Assembly: GCA_013365325.1 (NCBI GenBank) | Contig: JABVXV010000633.1 | Span: forward strand, 1 to 19,926 | Source of the DNA: Dipetalonema caudispina | Lineage: Eukaryota > Nematoda > Chromadorea > Rhabditida > Onchocercidae | DNA length: 19,926 nucleotides | Direction: 5' to 3' | In this document: positions 1-11,379 of the stretch, piece after piece | Numbering within the stretch: position 1 is the first letter of the stretch | Layout: each line of letters starts with the position of its first letter | Notes under the pieces: generated by a model | What the model was told of the DNA's origin: nothing | Databases searched by the model: none | What the model saw: the letters and a program-made list of their open reading frames with translations, nothing else | Made by a program: the position numbers and the translations under genes

Positions 1-155
<155 letters not shown>

Positions 156-2721
156 TGAAATAATAAGTAAAAATAACAGATGAGAAACAAAATATTAACA
201 TGCCCTATTAAGAAACTTTTAACCTACTAACAAATGATAAAAAAAGAATTCGTACATTAATAAATAGAAATTTACATATTAAAAATAAAGACAATTATTG
301 GAAATGAATCTTAGTGCATCTTTTTGAAGCGGAAGTTAAACTAAAGCTGAGAAATATGGTAATATTTTCAATTTGATGAATCATTCCTTTCTGATGTTAA
401 AAATTTCAAAGAAATTTATCGCTCATCACAACTATCCTTTATAAATAATACATTTAAGTGCTATCAATCAAAATTGTTTTAAAAGATATTTTCAACCCAA
501 ATTTCAATTAATTCTGTTTCTTTTCTTAATTGTAGCCTATTTGCAGACTACGATTTTATTCTTTTTGATGTTACCACAAACATGTGGCGTACAACGCCTT
601 CATAAAAAGTTAATCAATCAACAGTATGTAAAATTACGCGCAATTTTGTGATACATTTTATAACCCTGTTTTAATTCATTTAAAAAGGAATATGAAATAA
701 TTGATTGATTTAAAAAAGTTGAATTATGCTCAGAATTCAACAAATTTTTTAGTCTTATTGATAATGTAATCATTGTAAGTGTATGATTTGTAAGCAACAA
801 ATAAGAGCATTGTATTTAATAGGAAATTCTCGATATATTAAAGTGATATCATATAATCAAACAAACAAATCCTAATCAGAATCATTTCTGTTTTTTCTTT
901 CATCGTTTAGCATAAATTTACTGATTTAATAATATTTAACTTTATCAAATTATCATCAATTTTTGACTTTATTCAAGTTATTCAAAACGATTTACAACTT
1001 CTTTTGTAGTTAAGTTTTAAAACGTTATTGCAATTTTATTATTAAACAATTCCACTACCAATCTTTCATTTACTAACTAATCAGAAGTATTAAAATTTTG
1101 TAATTTTTTATTGTATATAATGTCTTTATTTCGGTAACTATCGATACCAAATTTCACCTCAGTGATTCGGTATATATGTATATATATATATGTATATGAC
1201 GCCTTTTGGCATTGTTGAAACCTTAAATTGAAATAAAAGGACCAGAAATTGAAACTTAAATACTCAAACTATTTAAGCTCATTTATTATTTCACAAGAGA
1301 AGATGACAAAAATAATTTCTGAGATGAAAATTTCCCTAAAAAAATTTGGCAAATTGAAGGAAAAAAATGAACAAAATTTTAAACACTTCGATAGCGTCAT
1401 GAAATGTATCTTAAAGGAGCAAATTTAAGGAAATTTTAAATTTTTGATTTAATTTTCCTTTGTTATAGCTAGGCACTGCTTATACTTTTTTTGTTTCACA
1501 TTAAATTTTCCTGAAATTCATGGACTTCTCCAAAGTCGATTACCAAATTGAAATTTTGCAGCTTATGTTACGATCGTTTGACTTATGGACAAATTTCTGC
1601 AAAAAAAATTTCCAAATTACCCCAATTGATCGTTCATTCTTCATCATCAACTGCTATTTAAAATGCTTCTTATACAAGCAAATTGCAACGATTTTTTCCA
1701 ATTTTTCCAAAAGATGCAAATTAGAGCAACATTCTGACACTATTTAAACCAGTATGATTCATATGTTCCACAATAATTTTCATAATATTATTCCGGAACA
1801 GTGTAAAATTACAAATTTATTTTAATACTTCCACCTTTCTTAGGTACTGATGAAGGAAAAAGTTTCTGAAAATTTAGAATTGTTATAAACAAAATGACCG
1901 TAAGTTCAAAAGTAAGAAAAAAATGTCATTAATCACACTTGAAAAAATAATTTGGATGTAAAGATGTATCGAATGTATATTTTTATCATCTAATCATCTT
2001 GATTAATTAAATTTATTGTAATACATGCATAGACACTTAGTGTAAGTTCATTGTTTATTTGACTTCCAAATAATTCCATTTCATTTAAGAAAGAAGTAAA
2101 TGGATAGCATGAATCCAACGTCAAACGTGAAGAAAGAGCAAACATCAAACGCTTTTGCATTGTAGCAAGTTATGAGTTCGAAAATATCGACGTTCGTAGA
2201 AGCTAACAAACTGCCGCTTATGACTGATTTTAACAGTTTCAAAGACTATTCCTTTATCGTAAACAACAGTTTGTTGATTTGTATGCGTTCAATGTCTTCG
2301 AGGTTTTAAAAATTTCGATTGTTTCGCAGAATCGATATGCTTCTCCTTGCTATGCCGATGAAAATGAAAAACGCTGATGAAAATTTCCTAACAACAAGAG
2401 AAATAAATATGTTTTTCGGAAAAATGCATAGGTCATTATGATTATAGGGAAATCAATATATAAATAATTTTGTTATATGCACTTCTATCCATTTAACTGG
2501 AAATTCTTCTACCTAACTAATCTTGCATCACTCAATTTATAAATGAGAACGATCAAGTGCATCAATTCCTTTCAACAACATCTCTTACTGTGGAAGAATG
2601 ATTAAAAGAATTTATCTGAACTGCCAACAAATAAAAAATAATGATGATTCCAACAACTTCAACAAAGCCTTGTGAATCTATTTGAAATTTCTTAACTAGT
2701 GATGCTGTTTACCTATCCTGT
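156..2721. other. AT-rich intergenic region downstream of NOP14
   Basis: I see no supported gene here. The sequence is AT-rich with many A and T runs. An alternating TA stretch at about 1170-1199 forms a quasi-palindrome. Open frames such as 1520-1747 (+) and 618-800 (-) show no recognisable motif and have a composition expected by chance. The NOP14 3' UTR must lie in the upper part, but I found no AATAAA on the minus strand within about 600 nt of its stop; the first I see is near 2054-2059. A somewhat more GC-rich patch at 2100-2377 has coding-like frames on the plus strand and is discussed as a weak finding. Confidence 0.6.
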
Positions 2722-5700
2722 TCATAACTTGTGTTTCATGTAGGCATTCTTTTTGTATTCGCTTTCCTGTCCTTGTAAAGTGGATATCAGCCACTTTGTC
2801 TTTTCCTTCCGAGTCTTATCATTTTCCAACATTTCTTGTCGTTTTTCTCTGAAAAATCAATTTAAGTTACGGTGAAATTTCCTTTTTTATATTTCAGATA
2901 AACCAAGAAGAATAACGGAGGTCAAATTCAAAATTTAAATAATAAGTCACCACACGTACCTATTTAAAAATTGATTGTCACGACGCAGTTCTCGAACTGT
3001 TCCACGCAATTCTTTCTTGTACTTTTTAGTGAGTTGCTTAATTTCAACTTTTACCGATTTCTTTGCGATATTTTTTTTGCAACGTGTCTTTTCTACATCA
3101 TAATTTTCTTCAAAACGTGGTTCCAACAGATCCAGCATCCTGAATTGAAACATATGATACCAATAATTAATTAACAAATGAACAGCAATAAATGATACAA
3201 ATGCGAGCAGATTTCCTGAGAAAAAGACTAACTTTTTCTGCTTCATTGGACGTTGCAATTGTTTCAGTAAATTTCTTGAAGAGTGAGCAGTAACTAATGA
3301 TTCCAACGCAGATAATTCCGTCAGCAACTGGGTCGGATATAGATTACGTGGTAATCGTGACAATAAGCCGAGCAGTGGCCTAGAAATACGATCCCTGCTA
3401 TTCTAATTTCAAAAATTCCTTAATCGATTAATTTAAAAACGCATACTATATTTATCATTTGCCAAAAATTTGAAATTTAAATCACCTGAAGATTACGGAA
3501 AAGCTGATAATGTTGGAATAAATGAAGCTGAACCGATATAAAACGGTGAAAGCAATATTTAGAACAAACAATCGGTTTCTGTTGCTGTCTTCAAAACTGA
3601 AAAAAATTATACGGAAAGATTGCGGGAAAAAACTAGTTGAAAAAAACTAGATTCACATTTAATATTTTAAAAAATTCATGATATCATTTTCATGATGAAT
3701 TCAGTATGAGATTTCCAACGTGAGTGAATTATAGCAAACGGTCTTATAGCATATTTATAAAAGGATTGATGTTTGCAGTGTTCGGCATACAACGACAATC
3801 AGTTAGGAAATGTATTTCATTAAATAACTGGAATTTAATAAATAGAGCATAACAACCATACGAGGCCGTCTAAAATAATAAACTATTACAGACAACCTAT
3901 CATCCGACCGAATTTATTCCATCCTTCTCATGCTTTTATGTGGCTGTATAAGAATGATACTTTTTGCTTACTGTAAACACAACTCCTGTACTCGCTACTA
4001 TTTTCACAGAAAACTAACTACTTACCTATCTACTTCATCAATGAACATTTGCGCTACATCTGACTGTGAAGGTATTTCAATCGTTGAACACTGAAAATAA
4101 TTAGTATTACTTAATTATAGGCCAATTTCAAAGTTTCAAACGGAAATATAAGGAAAAAGACTGATTTGTCAAATGAACTGGAAATTTATCAAATGAAGTA
4201 ATGTAAGGAGAAACTAACATCGTCAGTAATAAAAAGCATCCTACGATGTGGTAATGATGTTGGAAAAGTCGCCGATGGACAACGTTCATCATCCCTGCTT
4301 TCAACTGCCATCAAAAAAACGCCATGAAGGAAAGCGATAACCTCCGGCAGAAACCTGTACAATCCATTGTATTCATTGTACTACTTCCATAAAAATTAAA
4401 AGTAATTTTGGTGAACCAAAATTTAATTAACAAATAGGAAAAATTTTACCTTTTACTTTCTTCGACAAATGAACCTAGCATTCTGACCATTAATAGCATA
4501 CGTGCAATATCTTTTATACCGCACATTCGCGCAGTTGAAATAAGACGGCATGCAAATGCAAGTGTTGGACTAACAACTGGATGAAACGCGTCACGCATTG
4601 AGTACAAAGTTGAAACCAATTTTAAAAATGCAAGAAAGCGAAACGTAAACATTTCACGTGGCGCACGTGCGTGTAATGCATATTGTTGACGTAGAAGGGC
4701 GCGCATGCAACGCGCACTGTGCTCAACGTCGAACTAAAACAAAGAACAATGAAATGAATAGTAATTCTTTCATCATAGGAAAATAAAATTTAGCACAATC
4801 GAAGTATTCAACATACTGCTTCGTCAAAATATCAAAAAATCGAAGCATTCAAAATACTGCCTTTAAAAACTAGCCTTCATCAAATCATATAATCCTCGTG
4901 CTATATAACCAAACAAAGCTATTTTTGCCACTCGTTTCTTGGATAAGTCATCGTAATACCTATAAAAAAGAGAAAAACTACTGGTGCTGTAAAATTTTTT
5001 TAAGGAAAACTTCTAATAGTTCTGCTATATCCAAAATGCCTTAACCCAAAGTAATAATAAGGTATCCAAAAGATAAGATAATCTAATCTTTTTATTTCAA
5101 TTTTGCGATGTATTTTGCTTACCTCACTATAGCTGTTTTATATCTAAGGAAAATAGAAAAATGGTAGTTGAAATACCTGAGAAGAAATATAAATAGTCGG
5201 CCAAGTCGTGATTTATTGCCTTCACGAAGACTTGGATGATAGAGCTTTATTAATCTTTTAATGATTACTTCACAGTTTGCATCACTCTGAGCATCGAGTA
5301 ATTTTTCCAAATCTTCATATTTCTGAGGCAAATCAATCAAAAAAGGTAATTCTCCATTTTCTGATCCTTTTCGAACTGCAAAGAATGTTAACATACGCAA
5401 TTTTTGGAAATATGTGCTGTTACAAATCATAACTCAAACTGCAGTTTTAAAAATCAGATGCGTTCAATCTAACTGATTACTTTTCAAATTTTAGCAAAGC
5501 CGATCTTTTGAAAATCATTCGAGGCCTTAATTATTTTTGATACCCCAACGTTTTTTTACTTTATTTTACCAATTTAGTATTAGGACAATCCATACTACTT
5601 ACATATCATCACTTGCAATAAAACCTCACATTCATGGCAGAACACATGAATGCTTACCTCTCACACAGAATCTATCGTTCAATTACATCAAAGATGGCAG

Positions 5701-8276
5701 AAACACTGCACTGAATACCCCTAACTAATTTAACCACAAAACGAACTATACAAGGTAGCCTCAGTCAATCGTTTAAAATCTTAAAATGATGACACAATAA
5801 CAAACTTTCCGTCTCTGTATCTGCAGCAATGATTTTGGAACTGGATGGCGATAAATCGACTTCTTCATTTACATTTACCATTACATCAAAATCATCCTCT
5901 TCTTTGTCCTCATCCATTTCGTCACTATCGGATTCATCGTCCTCACTCGACGATTCAATACGAACTACTTTTATTCGTCCTTTTTTAAGCTAAATGTGCA
6001 GCAAAATTTTTGGAGATGAAAATCTAATGGATTACGAACAACATATTTGCATGACTGATTACAGTACAGATCATTTTCCTAAAACTATTAGATTAACAAC
6101 ATTCAGTGCAAATGTCAAACTCTGTAGTCGCACCTTTTCTGCATTCATAAGTACACCTGAGCTGTCGTATTTCACCATAAAACCTTCTTCTTTTTTATCA
6201 TCGCTTTTCGATTTCTTTTTTGCTTCTCTAATGTAGTTCTAAAAAAATCTGTTGTAAAATATGTCGCTAAACAGCAGGATGTCGAAAAAATTCAAATCAT
6301 TGTCTAAAATATGTCAAGAAAACGAAATAATTAAAATAATTCTCGAAAATAACAAAAAACCTGATCCATTCCAGCGAGACGAGCTTTTTCTTGCCTAACT
6401 AGCTTTTCCCGTTCTTCATGAGCTATTTCTTCGACTGTTTTCTGTCGCTCACTTGCTTCTCCTCTTTTCCCACTATCCATTTGAAGATTGTAAAACTGAA
6501 AAGTTAACAAGCTATAATGAAACCAAGCTTTTTAGTAAAAAATATTGAACATTATAAAAGTGTGAAGTAACAAAATAACAAAAGAAATATAATGACCATA
6601 ACTCATCTTTTCAAAAGATCGTCTCCAGCAATTTTTTTCAAATGAAAAGAGTAAAATAAGCGAAATCCAGAGGAAAAGTAGGTATTATTTTAAATTTGAA
6701 ATACGAACTTACCAAGTCATCGTAATCGTCTTTCTCAGGCCGTATTATACTTGATTTATCTTTCACAGGCCTTACAAAATTGGCCATTGTTCCCGATTGT
6801 TGTATTTTGTTCCACTTCTCATCCAATCTTTCTGTTGCATCTTCACGTTCATCACGAGCTAACTTTTTGTCGTAACGTTGTTGCTTCGTTTTTGCTATCA
6901 ATTCAGCAATAAAATCTCGCCTAAGCAAGATGAACATACCGTCAATTGATTCGAAAACACATAAGAGACAAATTTCGAAACGTTTATTTCGCTTAATAAA
7001 GGATTTAACAGAAAAGATTTAATTTAAAAAGTTGAAAATACATGCTAGCAAAAACACGAAGCAGAATATCTTAACTCTTTTTAACATCGAGCTTCTCTTA
7101 AAAAAGAATGGAGATGAGTGTTCTGATTTTAACTAAATCCAAAAAAATTCGATGGAACTTAGATAAATACTTCGGATTACCATATTTTTGAACTTCCTAG
7201 ATACAGCTCAAATCAACTAACCTTTTGCTGGCTGCATTTTCCGCCGATGCTGCAATTCCACCACCAAAATGAACTGCAGCCACAATATTCGCACCGATAC
7301 TTCCTCCTCTTCTTGCCTCGTCATCATCGTCCTCGTCACTTAACATCGTGCGATCATACTTTTCAACTTTGGTTAACTCTTGCCCTTTGTGAGTCAGTTT
7401 TTCTTCTGGAAAATTATGATTTATATTAGGTGATGAAAAACAGTGATAACAAGCAAAATAAATAAATTGATTAAACAATTCACCAATCACTTCCAGAAAG
7501 ATCTTGGATTCAACTACCCATAAAATCAGCATATCAAACGAAGTGAATCACTAAATCATCAAACGAAATCACTTATACAGTACTTTTCACTGAGAAAAAA
7601 TATTCTACATGCAGAATTGATGTCTGACATTCTGCGTAAGCCCATAATTTCATTGAAAGAAATTTACCCCCATAATTTCCTGGTTCTGAATTGGCTGCTT
7701 TGAAAAATTTCAAACGTTCTGCAGTAAATCGCTTCGAAATACATTCTTCATTATCCATCATGTTATTACCTTCGCCGATGCGCTGATCAATAATCTAGAA
7801 ATGGTACTTAGGCAACATTCAAAATACAATGAAAAACAAGTTCTTATACTTTGTAATAAACTACTAAGCAAAAAAAGAAGACCGTACCTTATTACGCTTC
7901 CCACGTTCTTTCCATTCCACAGCCAATGTCTTGGCCCTATTTTCAAAAGCCTTTTTCTTCGATAACCCTGGTGCACCACACGGAGCTGATACCGCTTTTG
8001 TTCCGAGTATCTACAATACGATATGTTCGAAATGAAACTTAGAATATAAGACAAACTGACGTGGGAAAAAATTCCGACTTCCAACTCAAGAATCAAATCT
8101 GAAGCTTTTGGAGCTATCAAACACCCAATCCTGATAAGATATATAAGATATACCTTGTGCTTTGCACGATTGTATTTCAGTTCGAATGGATTCAGTTTCG
8201 TTGGCTGATCTGCCGACTTCTTCACTTTTCCGTTGTTCGTTCTTTTCATTATGTTGAAACCAGCTATTTCCTTCAT
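2722..8276 (-). CDS. NOP14: NOP14-family nucleolar protein, small-subunit processome component (17-18 exons)
   Basis: NOP14 acts in the nucleolus in the U3-containing processome that makes 18S rRNA and exports the 40S subunit (family knowledge). Minus-strand exons: 8276-8154, 8010-7888, 7794-7668, 7405-7222, 6920-6713, 6495-6361, 6238-6134, 5989-5806, 5375-5177 (optionally with 5143-5123, or continuous to 5123), 4959-4875, 4733-4450, 4354-4219, 4090-4026, 3596-3486, 3379-3233, 3139-2960, 2848-2722. All phases join without a stop and give 840, 847 or 858 aa, against about 857 in human. Recognisable blocks are NPFELKYNRAKHK near residue 29, HFGGG, ELIAKTKQ, an acidic tract near 347-371 (SSSEDDESDSDEMDED), YHPSLREGNKSRL, FHPVVSP, and the basic C-terminal KKELRGTVRELRRDNQFL. 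The ATG at 8276 follows an acceptor-like TTTTCATAG; a second in-frame ATG lies at 8249. The gene lies 226 bp downstream of p44 on the same strand. The intron 4874-4734 begins GC. Confidence 0.95.
4734..4874 (-). other. GC-AG intron in NOP14
   Basis: The upstream exon ends ...GATTTGATGAAG and is followed by GCTAGT. The downstream exon begins TTCGACGTTGAG after TTTTAG. Frame 0 is needed on entry, because the other frame meets a stop within three codons, and the only donor giving frame 0 here is AAG|GC. The nearest GT, in GCTA|GTTTTT, would leave one extra base. The encoded join runs GLYDLMK to FDVEHSARCM. GC-AG introns are a known minor class in nematodes. Confidence 0.7.
4797..4860. repeat. 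Imperfect 23-bp direct repeat inside the NOP14 GC-AG intron
   Basis: Two 23-bp copies lie at 4797-4819 and 4838-4860, differing at two positions. The shared core is AATCGAAG-ATTCAA-ATACTGC, and an 18-bp AT-rich spacer separates the copies. Confidence 0.85.
5123..5143 (-). other. Candidate 21-nt cassette microexon / alternative exon end in NOP14
   Basis: On the minus strand this 21-nt block is preceded by TTTTTCCTTAG and followed by GTAAGC, both good splice signals. It encodes YKTAIV plus flanking split codons. The 33 nt upstream (5144-5176), between the GTATTT donor and this acceptor, are also an open in-frame stretch. The transcript could therefore skip the block (840 aa), include it after a 33-nt intron (847 aa), or read straight through (858 aa). 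A 33-nt intron would be unusually short, so skipping or read-through is more likely. Confidence 0.45.
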
Positions 8277-8290
8277 AGAAAACCTATGAA
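8277..8290 (-). promoter_or_regulatory. Candidate spliced-leader trans-splice acceptor of NOP14
   Basis: The minus strand reads CCTTTTCATAG then GTTTTCT and the NOP14 ATG at 8276. A pyrimidine-rich acceptor with no upstream exon, 7 nt before a start codon, is what nematode trans-splicing produces. No transcript data are available here. Confidence 0.5.
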
Positions 8291-8501
8291 AAGGAAATCA
8301 ACCTAACCAAATGCCATAGTAATAAATGGTTCATCAATCTCCAAATAAAAAGTTAGGAATCCAAAATATCAGATGCACTCTTCTAATCCATGTTTAATAG
8401 GCAACCGGTGAGTGGCATATGTAAATTTATGGAAGCGTAAGTAAGTATGTGATTTTACAAGTAAAGCAAATTCAATCCAACATTATTCTTTGGACAAATA
8501 A

Positions 8502-8507
8502 TTTATT
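8502..8507 (-). terminator. AATAAA polyadenylation signal overlapping the p44 stop codon
   Basis: The p44 gene ends ...GGT GTT AAA TAA AT. The hexamer AATAAA covers the last two bases of the lysine codon, the whole TAA stop and one further base. If used, the 3' UTR would be only about 10-25 nt. The NOP14 ATG follows 226 nt downstream, a layout compatible with processing of a two-gene transcript. Confidence 0.5.
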
Positions 8508-11379
8508 TAACACCGGATTTACAACCAGGACAAATTTGCAGTGATTCATGCAATAAAACATCACAATCTATACAAAACGTTGATTTGCAGTTCTTGCAAA
8601 CAAAACTTTTATCATCAAGTTGTCGGATACAAGCAAAACAGGTCCTGAAAAAAAAAGATAAGCATAAGGGATAACTGCAGTAAGTATGCATGATGACCTC
8701 ATTCAGAAGTCTATTGTGAAAGCAAACCGTCCGGACTGTTCGAAATTTTGATATTGCTGGAATGTGGTTACACATTGGTTTTAATTCCTCATGGTTTTGA
8801 AAGTTTGTTAAATAGAATTACCCTTCCATCGTATCGATTTCTTCAAAAGCTGGCAGAGGCAGTAAATTATGTAAAGAACGCGCAAGTTGAGGTGCTGAGA
8901 TCAGAGTTAATCTGCAGATCCGACATTCAACTGGTAAACTGCAATAACGTGCTCCACACTGTGGACAGAAAAAGCCTCTTCCATCCGGTGGCCGAATCTC
9001 TGATTGATGACTGAAATTATTCTTTTTGATCTCATTTGAAGATATCTTGAGAACGAACTTACCATAAACAGAACGAAGGAGAATCTATGCTTTCATGGGC
9101 TGGAAAACCCATTCGAACAACACTGCTTTCGGCATTTCGGCTAGATATTGGAGGATTCGTGTGCTCATTCAAAACTACTTCGAAATGAGTACTATCCAGT
9201 ATTACGTTATAACGTCCTTAAATTATACCAGTTTTACAATATTTCGTTAAAAGAAAATCAGGAAGAAGATCATTGAGAAAATATCCTTTGAGATGAAAAA
9301 CATTTACCCGATGTAGTAGAACAGAGTTTTTTGAAAACGAAGACTTCCGCACTAAGAGAAATTACCGAACAACGTATGTGGTATCTTTTCAGTAACTGAA
9401 ATAAGCATTTAAAATATTGGTGATGTAAAGATGTCAAAGCAACCTAATATAATACAACAAAAGATCTTATTTAAATCCAAAACAAAGAGAAAGAAACTGG
9501 AAATGAACCTCAAATGTGCCAAAAATACTTGAAGGATCACACGTTGAAAGACTTGCCACGATCAATATTACCTCTCGACTCGCATGACCCGGATAACTAC
9601 TGAAAAGCAAAGTTTCTGCACTTCGTTCATACAATACGCATTAAATTCCCGACCCGCTGACTAGCTACCAAGTCGGAGAATTTGTTAAATCTGGAAGTTT
9701 ACTTGCATCTGAGTTCCTCATCATCTGGTGCTTAACTGTATCATACCCTATAGTTCGTATATTTTTCACGTATCAGTAATGCAGTAATACCCATATAACT
9801 TTACTAAAATCATGTATGTATGTCTTTTAATTATGCATGTATTTCATACTACAATCTTATCAGTTGAATATGCATGTTGTACACTACTTACATGGCCGAC
9901 TTTCATCACATATTAGCGAATGTGTTTGAAATTTCTGCACTTATCAAAAGAATTCTAAAAAAGACAAAATCGTACTGCAGACTTCTAATAGTGGCCATCA
10001 AACTGTTATGCAATGAAAACTCCCCATGGCACAAAACTTCAGTTATCGTCGATAAGGATTCCTTAACTAAGCGAACATTACCTGGAATAAACCTGCTAAT
10101 TAACTATTAATCAATCTGAAATTAGATTTAATTTATTGGAAAGTTATGAGTTTTTGATCTTGATTTTATGTGTATTGTAACAGAATGAGGTATTACAAGA
10201 ATAATTATGCGTTGTGAAAAGTACATAAAAGACTTTTGCTCAAGATGATAGTTCAAATTAATCAACATAATTTAACTTTTTCTACGGTATACATTTGAAC
10301 CGATAAAACATCCTGTAAGAAATCTGCATGAATGTAAACAGTTAACCAACCAGTAAGCGGAATCAGGCGCTCGGCTCGTTTATCTTTGCAGACTACAATA
10401 CCCACTTGTGAAATAGGGTTTTGCTCTGAAAACTTGTCGAGAAACTGATTTAAAGCCTGAAAATCAAGTTCTGTCTGTAATATAGATCACTATTCGTATC
10501 AATTTCGTAAACCCAAAATTCTTCGATTTGAAGTAAAATGGCAAGTCGATTCAATTAAAATGAGATGGACTTTATCGAACAAGATATGCACCATGATACA
10601 TTAATAAATACTGAAGAAAATTCCTGGTGTAATTGTAAAGAAAGAATTAGGAAATTTAGCATCCAGTATCCTTCCATTTCAACACAATGCAAATTATATT
10701 TATTCCGGACGTTATCCACATGATTTTATGTGTAAGGCCATGGACAAATGTCTCAAATTTCTCTCATATTTTGTTTACAGCCCCCAATAAATTTTGATGA
10801 GCATTTGATGAAGAACAAATTAGTGTTTTTATGAAAATTACCTTGATCGTAACAGCAAGACGCGATGGCTGTATTGATTTATCGGCCATTGAAAATGAGC
10901 AATCAATGACCAGATACACATAACGCATCTACAAGATCACCTATTTCATTGAAATTCTGGATATCCATTAATTTCAGAATTAAACAAATGAATGCAATGT
11001 AAATAAACTTGATTACAATTCCCAAGCGGACTTTAGCCGGCCGACTATTAAGACGTTTTTTTCGTTTCGTATCAAGTATCAATTTAGCCACTGATTTTTC
11101 AATTGAACCACTCTCATCTTCATTCAGTACATCTCGGATATTCAACCCTAAAATCCATAAATATTAAAATACCGATTAATATTTCGTACTAGATACATTT
11201 TAAAATTCGGAATTATAAATTATCAAACCATTCCTTTCCAAGGGGAAAAAACTTCTGCTCAACACAAACTAAAATAGATTAATGTTAGATTAATTAAATT
11301 TAATAAAATATTTAATAATTATACCATCTGCATAATCCACTTCCCATGTATAACCTTTCGGTTCATCATCATCATTCAT
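8503..11379 (-). CDS. GTF2H2: TFIIH core subunit p44 / Ssl1 (GTF2H2 family), 10 exons
   Basis: p44 is a structural subunit of TFIIH that binds and stimulates the XPD helicase in transcription initiation and nucleotide excision repair (family knowledge). Exons on the minus strand: 11379-11325, 11147-11017, 10928-10842, 10456-10351, 10081-9976, 9599-9509, 9395-9308, 9216-9063, 9010-8822, 8644-8503. All phases agree and give 382 aa, against 395 in human. The N-terminus carries [12 protein letters not shown] and [16 protein letters not shown] vWA-like domain begins near residue 64 with D71-C-S73-F-S75 and contains [19 protein letters not shown] and [13 protein letters not shown] four-Cys zinc site uses C288, C291, C302 and C305. 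The C-terminal C4C4 RING-like finger uses C338, C341, C352, C355, C360, C363, C374 and C377. The ATG at 11379 gives an N-terminus resembling homologues. The upstream acceptor is weak, so the 5' UTR is undefined. NOP14 follows on the same strand after 226 bp. Confidence 0.97.

Noticed and set aside
1520..1747. 75-codon plus-strand ORF
   Set aside because: It has no motif, is rich in Phe, Ile and Lys as expected from AT-rich DNA, and has no splice context or neighbour support.
3140..3232. Read-through of the open frame between NOP14 exons (hydrophobic LLAFVSFIAVHLLINYW)
   Set aside because: A GTTAGT donor and TTCAG acceptor with matching phase remove it, and the joined protein matches NOP14 without any membrane-like segment.
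8748..9014. 88-codon plus-strand ORF
   Set aside because: It is antisense to p44 exon 9, whose minus-strand reading has the conserved zinc-binding cysteines.
9601..9860. tRNA-like or small RNA gene in a p44 intron
   Set aside because: I could not find a cloverleaf, A/B boxes in the right spacing, or any recognised RNA motif.
9874..10110. 78-codon plus-strand ORF
   Set aside because: It overlaps p44 exon 5 in antisense; the minus-strand translation ([14 protein letters not shown]) matches the family.
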